Shown here one piece after another: positions 58,167 through 64,000 of a stretch of DNA of 64,000 nt. A program made the translations under genes and the position numbers. This DNA comes from Rutstroemia sp. NJR-2017a BVV2. Taxonomy: Eukaryota; Ascomycota; Leotiomycetes; Helotiales; Rutstroemiaceae. Where the stretch lies: contig NJPS01000046.1 of assembly GCA_002946415.1 (NCBI GenBank), positions 2,232,001 through 2,296,000 on the forward strand, read 5' to 3'. The notes under the pieces are model-generated. The model was not told the origin of the DNA, made no database searches, and worked only from the letters and a program-made list of their open reading frames with translations. How positions within the stretch are numbered: position 1 is the first letter of the stretch; each line of letters starts with the position of its first letter.

Positions 58167-58277
58167 TACTTGGTCGCCAGGATAAATAAGTGTACCCCTA
58201 GTCGTGGTATTCTTCTAGTATTTTCGCAGTGATGTGGAGTGACTAGGGGTACACTTATTTATCCTCACGACCAAGTA
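58167..58277. repeat. Inverted repeat: 37-bp arms, 37-bp loop
   Basis: The left arm 58167-58203 and right arm 58241-58277 are inverse copies with two mismatches (core GATAAATAAGTGTACCCC on the left). They enclose 37 bases. In single-stranded form they give a long hairpin. No target duplication is evident. Confidence 0.85.
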
Positions 58278-58831
58278 GCAGTTTGACAGAATAGTCAATT
58301 CTTATCATTGTTCCCAGGGGGGGATATAATTGATTCCAGCCCCTAAAGCAGGTGCGAAGAACGATGCCTACTGCAGGATTATTAGGTCTAGCTGCTGTCA
58401 AACTAGAAGCTGCAGTTCAAGTCCGTCCTGGTTCCCATTCTCATTGACGACAGCCAGCGCTGTTCGCTGTTTTCCGACCCCGCTCGATTGTTGGTTGTCG
58501 TTTCAAGAACAGACTATCTCGCAAGTGCGGCACCACACGTGAATTACTTCGTACATATCCCGAAAGATTCGGCATAGAGTCTCGGAAAATTAGCCAGACT
58601 TCCTACTTACTATATAGCATGCCTTGAAATCTAATCATATCCTAGGACTGCTTTGTTTGACACCTGCTCGTTGCTACCTGAGAAAGCTGCCTATCTACCC
58701 ACCCTTACAGGATCTGCGCAGTCCTGTCCACGTGAGTCTCACACTGCCAACTACCCGGGCCTGGCAAGAGCTTCCAAACTCTTTACATGGAGATATTGTT
58801 TGACCTTCACTGAAAAGAGTCAGATATCATA
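58278..58831. other. Promoter region of P450-B, nothing specific seen
   Basis: Gene-free 554 bases up to the P450-B start codon. I see no recognisable operator or TATA box. Confidence 0.35.
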
Positions 58832-60780
58832 ATGTCTAGCTTTTCTGTGGATGACAGCTTCGCGCTTGCTATTCCTGCCATATTTTTTGGCAGTTACCAA
58901 CATAATCTACTCCGAGTAGCAGAGCTGCTGCTTCTTGGTCTGGTGACATGGAGGTTTTGGAAATTTACCTTATCGCCCATCTTGTACCCAGATGACCCCA
59001 AGGAACTCCCTTACTGGATACCATGTAAGCAGCAGCTCCTTAAGACGAATTAACAGTAACTTGCTAACACCATCTTTCTTCAGTCTTTGGTATGCATGAA
59101 TTGCTACGAAGCATCTTTCGTTATGCTAATGAGTGAATAGGCCATGGCCCTGCTTTCTTTCACAACTCACAGGTCTTGTTATCTAAAGCGAGGTGAGCCG
59201 TATCACAGCTTCACAAAGTAAACCCTTCCAACTGACTGTTAACACAGCAAGCAGTTCGGTGTCGTAAAGGAACCGTTCGCACTGACTCTGTTTGGCTCAA
59301 AAATGTATATCATTTCTGATTCAAAACAAACCAATGAAGTATACAAGAACCTTGAGACTCTCTCCTTCATCGAGTTTGTCCAGCATCTCTTCAAAACAAA
59401 CGGGGTTACTGAATCTGGGCTCAAAGCTGCTTATATGGACTTACCTTCCGACAAAGCGGGATTTCCTAACCCGCAGGGGAAGTCATTGGGCGGAACGCTC
59501 GTCCGGGCAATGCACATTCACCAGCTCTATCCTGGCGAAAATCTCGACCACTTGGAGTCTCGCTTCCTGGAATATTTCCAAGAACATCTGACTCTTCCCA
59601 TGATGAGGAAAGCATGTGCATCGTATATGCTAACTCAAGACGATTCCTCCGTCAATGTGCCGATCATGCGCTGGTGCTCTGAGTATTTCGTTCGCGCAGG
59701 CGGACTGGCTTACTTTGGGGACATGCTAGGCGCCAGTGATCCGAAGCTAGCGTCTACCTTTATTGAATTCGATGACCTCTCATGGCAAGCCATCTATCAG
59801 TATCCAGACTTCTTTACCCGTGAAATGAGGGACAAACGAGCTCAGACACAGCTTGCGTTTAAAAAGTACTTCGAGGTTCCGCAGAGCCAGCGAACTGGCG
59901 ATGCCTGGTTCACAAAGACGATGGAAAATGAGCTTCGCGCTGTAGGCGTGTGCACCAGTGACATTGCGATTATCCTGGTTACACTCCACTGGGCGTAAGT
60001 TATATATCATCAAGCGAGCAGTTGAATGTGTGCGTGCTGACCCGCGGCGTGTACAGAATCAACACAAACACTCGCAAAACCGCTTTTTGGATGCTAACGT
60101 ACATCCTTCATAACCCATCATATATCGAACAGATCCGAAAGGAGACGGCGCCTGCGTTTGAGGGAAAGAAGCTGGTTGATCTCGAGTTTCTTCACAATGA
60201 ATGCCCGCTGCTAGAGTCTTGTTGGTTCGAAACACTACGTATGGCTTCTAACGCAGCATCTGTTCGTCAGGTCAACAAGGATACTGTCATTGGAGGCAAG
60301 GTGTTACGCAAGGGGAACCGTATCAGTAAGGGACATCTCATTGTGGCTTGTTTGTTTCATTTTTTGGTTCCAGTTTCAATTATTACCTCTGAGGGATAAT
60401 TCTCTCCCTGACTATCCCACAAGCTCACTAATCACAATCCAGTGATTCCATATCGTCTACTCCACTTCGACGAATCCGTATACGGTGACGACGTGTACAC
60501 CTTCAAGCCCGAACGCTTCGCAGGCGCGGCCTCCGACAAACTGACGCGTGGCGACAGCTGGAGACCTTTTGGCGGCGGAAAAACCATGTGCAGCGGACGG
60601 CACGTAGCCAAGCGGGCCACTCTCATGTTTTTGGCTATGGTGCTCCGCAACTTCGAGGTCGAAATCGTGGGAGAGAAGAAGATGCCCGTGCCTGACTTGG
60701 GTAGGCCGGTACTGGGTATTATGGCTGTTAAGGATGATGAGGATTATACTGTTAAGATCTCGGAACGAATAATTGCTTGA
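58832..60780 (+). CDS. Cytochrome P450 (P450-B) with a 6-nt microexon
   Basis: The model is join(58832..59024, 59084..59089, 59141..59192, 59248..59994, 60057..60325, 60443..60780), 534 residues. An N-terminal anchor (LLRVAELLLLGLVTWRFW) is followed by DDPKELPYWIP. Then a 6-nt exon (TCTTTG) and exon 3 rebuild PFFGHGPAFFHNSQVLL, the conserved region that no direct splice would give in frame. The I-helix is LHWAINTNTRKTAFW, CYP7/CYP8-like as in P450-A. ExxR is FETLRM, KPERF precedes the heme loop FGGGKTMCSGRHVAKRA. It should be an ER monooxygenase of the 7-alpha-hydroxylase/prostacyclin-synthase-like fungal group. Together with P450-A, the SDR and the BBE oxidase it may modify one product. Substrate unknown. 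Confidence 0.9.
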
Positions 60781-61112
60781 GTAGCATCTGGGCCATTGAT
60801 GCGCGATTGCTTTTTGGTTAATTAGCTAGCATGAAATATCGTTAAATACAATTTCCCAGGAAACCATACCATATAACAACGAGTAGAAATCCAGAGTAAG
60901 TTAGAATTCATTATAATTCATTATTGATTTGAAGAGATAGAACAGTAATAGTCTTCAGTTTAAAATTCAGTTTTGAAATTGAAAATAATACAATAAATGC
61001 ATAAATTCAATCACGATGAGTATTAAAACCGATCGTTTTTGTTGTTGTTGTTGTTGCTTTAATCAGATTTATATAATGTCTTTAGCGCTCGCTGCACATC
61101 AAATCGTTCATT
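60781..61112. other. Intergenic, simple (GTT)n repeat
   Basis: AT-rich 3' flank of P450-B with six GTT units near 61039-61056. No gene. Confidence 0.5.
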
Positions 61113-61213
61113 GGTGCATTGGTTTAGTGGTATAATACTTGCTTAGGGTTCTGTCTTCTCGAAGACATACAACCAACTGTAAGTGGTCCCCGGTTCGATC
61201 CCGGGATGCGCCC
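61113..61213 (+). tRNA. tRNA-Pro (anticodon AGG) with 29-nt intron
   Basis: Acceptor GGTGCAT pairs fully with ATGCGCC (one G-T), the D arm is TTTAGTGGTATAAT, the anticodon stem is CTTGC/GTAAG, the T arm is CCCGG-TTCGATC-CCGGG and base 73 is C, as in eukaryotic tRNA-Pro. The anticodon AGG is at 61145-61147. The intron is 61149-61177, just 3' of the anticodon-adjacent base. Mature length is 72. Confidence 0.93.
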
Positions 61214-61528
61214 CAATCTTTTGCAACGTTTCCTCTCGTATTCAGTGAGGTTATACATTTTTCTGTCAGAGAGATGCAATTTTTTATTCGATAGTGCCAA
61301 GAGAAAACATGTATAATCATACGAAAGTTCAAATTTTTTTTGGAAAATAGATAAATTTTACAAGAAGTCAACCCCACTCCATATCAATCCACCCCACCAT
61401 ATCTCTCAACCTTTCATACATCTATTTCTCCAAGACTCATACCCGACTAGCAAACTCAAAGAGCACATATCCCATACTGGAAACAAAGCAATACAGTCTG
61501 TATCTAGGCCACACACATCACCCACCCC
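61214..61528. other. Intergenic, nothing recognised
   Basis: Between tRNA-Pro and the tyrosinase 3' end; includes poly-T, which may terminate the tRNA transcript. No gene. Confidence 0.4.
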
Positions 61529-63910
61529 CTAGTTACCGAACACCTCCGGGTACTCCTTAAACTCACCCACCCATTTGAAATTCGCAAAAGTACCCGGAGC
61601 CGAAGGAGCCGCATTCTGAATCGACTCCGCCGTCGCCTTAACCCCATTCAAGGACGCAATCGGAATCTCACTACCCTCTTTCTGCACTCTCCACTCGAGG
61701 TTCTCGGTAAGATATGAGATGATGGTATTTTCTTCGAGGTTGGCAAGTGCGCCTTCGGAATGTTTCTTGAGAAGAGCATCGCTGAGATGGACGTTGCTTG
61801 TTGCGACGATGTCTGTGGGATGGGGTTAGTTGGGTGGATTGGAGAAAGAGGGAGGAGGAATAACGTACCGACTGTGGTATCCAGTCGGTTACCCAAGGTG
61901 GCGTGCATGCCAACGTACTTGGGATCCTTGGCCCAGTCCGCGGGTGCGGCATCGGTCTTTCCGAGGAATACACCGACGGAATAAGTCCCGTTGATAGCCG
62001 TCCACGGTAGCTCGACCTTGACGAGGTAATCGCGCGCCAGTGTGTTGTTGGAAGCTTGTCGTTTCTGGTTACCGAACGGAGAAGAACCAGCGTACAGGGC
62101 TGCGATGGAGGCTTTGAGAGTGTCGTTTGAGGGCTTGTTGATGAGTTCGGGGTAGCTGTAACCCAAGGTATTGGTGTTGCGGACGTCGGAGGAGGAGAAG
62201 AAAGTGCCCTTGGTGTCCTTGTGGAAAGGGGTTAATGCTGGGGCGATGTTAGTGATTGTGCTATGGGAGGGAATGATGGGGGTCTTACGTGAGCTTTTGG
62301 TTTGAGTGGAGCCGGATGCGATGGTGAATGTTCCTCCTCCTTGAACTGTTGGGTCCACATACGTGTCTGGGTAAATGGCTTGCCAGAGTGCTAACATCCT
62401 ATCGATGTTTGCGTGGTGGAACCAGAAGATGGGATCGAAAGCGGCGACTGGAACCGAGGTCCTGGGCTTTAAGTCAGTGAAAGAACGACCGGTAGTTGTC
62501 AGATGAGGGGTTCAGTAATTCATAGGCCAACACCATTCCTCGGTTTTGTACGGGGTTACCATTGTTAAAACAAGGGTTGAAGGATCAGATATCGACTATC
62601 TGTATAAAAAGATGATTGGGGCTGGTATACGTGGTCCGAACAACCAAGTGATCGACGATGAGATGATGAAATGACTTACATGTGACCAGCGAAGTTGAAA
62701 CCCCCAGTAACGACATGCACGGTATCGTGAATCGATTCTACTTAATCAGCATCGTCCTTGCTAACAAGTAGATTATTCCGGCTCACTTACCAAGATTTCC
62801 GAATCCAGCTGAACCAGAGCCCTCATTACTGAACGTGTTATATCGCTAGATAAACTGTTTAGTCGACGTAGGCACAAACCGTAATACAAAATTTGCAACA
62901 CTAACCTGGTAGTTTGAGAAGAGAGTCATGAGTTGAGTCCTGAAATTGGGTTGATTGGCTTCCAATTGTAATTCTGCTTGATCGTTCTGACTAGTAGCAG
63001 CAGGATCATATGAGGTGGGCCAACGCAGCGTCCTGTCCCAGCTGCTGAAGGGCGTGGTGTTCTACAACAACATTAGACCTTCCATTGTAGTTCACGAGTG
63101 AGGATAGAGCTACCTGTAAATCGCCCGGAACCAATGGATGGAACTTGTACGAGGCCAATGGATTAGGGACAGTTGCCTGAGTACCGTTCGGGAATGTGAC
63201 GGAAGCTGTTGGGTTGCTCAAAACGCTAGGTAAGATCCCTCCGCTTGTGGGATTCATGGCCCAATCCCAATATGGAATTCTGAGTTTCAGGGACGCCGCG
63301 CGATATTGTTGCCCAACGCTGTTGTTTGGGAAACTAGCGGCGATTGCAACGCCCGCTTTGTGGATCTCTTGCTCAAAGACAGCAAGGTATGGTCTGTGCC
63401 ATGGACCAAAGAGATTGGACCCGTGAGTGCAGTAACCGTTGAAGCCAGAGCCTTTGACGCCGTCCCATGGAATGAGAGGGTAGCCATGGATACCTGATTC
63501 TCGTTAACATAATGTATGCTACTGACACGAGGAAGAAAGTGAATAAGTGACTAGTGAGCATTGAATATCATGTCTGCATGATGCTTATCATCACAGAATC
63601 TCAGAATGTTATATAACCCTGTGTATGAACTTCACCATTAGGAAGTGGGGGATTATCTTCACATACCTGCGATTTGATAGTAGGAGTTGATCTTGCTTTG
63701 ATCGATTGCCTGGTAATCGATCATAGCTAGAAGAAACAGGTTGAACTGAATGGGGTCGGCAGCAAGCTGGCGAATCTCTAGACGGGCTTGTACACCGTTG
63801 TCCTGAACACCTGTGATGGCGTATGTAGTTGCTCTGGTATCCAAGGGAGAGCCCATGGTGGAGCTAGCCAAGGAGAGAGCCAGGAGGCTCTTGAGGAGAC
63901 TGGGAGCCAT
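61529..63910 (-). CDS. Tyrosinase (type-3 copper monophenol monooxygenase)
   Basis: The model is complement(join(61529..61812, 61869..62237, 62289..62461, 62680..62737, 62791..62845, 62906..63061, 63114..63493, 63667..63910)), 572 residues, seven introns of 51-218 nt, normal for the family. A hydrophobic N terminus (LLKSLLALSLASSTMG) looks like a signal peptide. CuA ligands fit His84 (GIHGYP), His105 (YCTH) and His114 (FGPWHRPYL); Cys103 is placed for the Cys-His thioether known in fungal tyrosinases. CuB fits His282, His286 (IHDTVHVV) and the His pair of DPIFWFHHANIDR. The C-terminal part may be the lid removed on activation. It oxidises phenols to o-quinones for melanin or sclerotium-type pigment. 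Copper sites are intact, so activity is expected. Confidence 0.94.
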
Positions 63911-64000
63911 GAAAAACGAATGTATAGAAAAGTGACAGTATACTGGAGGACTTCTGTTCCTGATTGAAATGTCTGAAGCTGATGTCAGTGTTGATTCTCA

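Noticed and set aside
48497..60780. Full secondary-metabolite cluster with backbone synthase
   Set aside because: No PKS, NRPS, DMATS or terpene cyclase motifs occur anywhere in the window, so only a tailoring-type block is claimed.

Overview
The window is nuclear DNA of a filamentous ascomycete (Pezizomycotina). The evidence is the many short spliceosomal introns (mostly 47-120 nt, GT..AG, with CTAAC/CTGAC-like branch points), a HET-domain gene, a Clr5-domain gene, fungal-type P450s, a fungal tyrosinase, large intergenic spaces and scattered small non-autonomous transposons. A leotiomycete is my best guess from overall protein flavour, but I cannot prove the class. All exon/intron models were built by eye from splice signals, reading-frame closure and family motifs; each listed model closes in frame.

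Layout. 0.6-9.6 kb: two small secreted-protein genes (the second has a stop codon inside its signal peptide), a 1307-residue Clr5/zinc-finger/transmembrane protein and a GNAT acetyltransferase. 10-19 kb: tRNA-Ala, PER1 (GPI-anchor lipid remodelling) and a convergent Baeyer-Villiger-type flavin monooxygenase, then a hAT-like non-autonomous element with an 8-bp target duplication. 19-26.6 kb: a BTB/POZ gene, a repeat-littered stretch with possible gene relics, and a P450 broken by one frameshift. 26.8-41.3 kb is the housekeeping core: a cysteine-rich secreted protein, a kinesin-6-like motor with E2F/MCB-like promoter motifs, a TBC Rab-GAP, a ubiquitin-conjugating E2 and a multi-pass membrane protein. 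41.6-47.9 kb: a GH35 beta-galactosidase and a HET-domain gene. 48.5-60.8 kb: an oxidative block made of P450, short-chain dehydrogenase, BBE-type FAD oxidase, rhodopsin-domain-like membrane protein and a second P450 (with a 6-nt microexon). 61-64 kb: an intron-containing tRNA-Pro and a complete tyrosinase gene.

How they fit together. The 48.5-60.8 kb block looks like a tailoring-enzyme cluster (two heme monooxygenases, a ketoreductase-like SDR and a flavin oxidase) without a PKS, NRPS or terpene synthase backbone inside the window. Two gene pairs in it are divergent (P450-A/SDR and membrane protein/P450-B). The main mobile signal is a family of about 210-230 bp miniature elements with CTCTTCGG-type inverted termini: two intact copies with target duplications, one truncated copy, and a relative that has amplified internally next to the broken P450.
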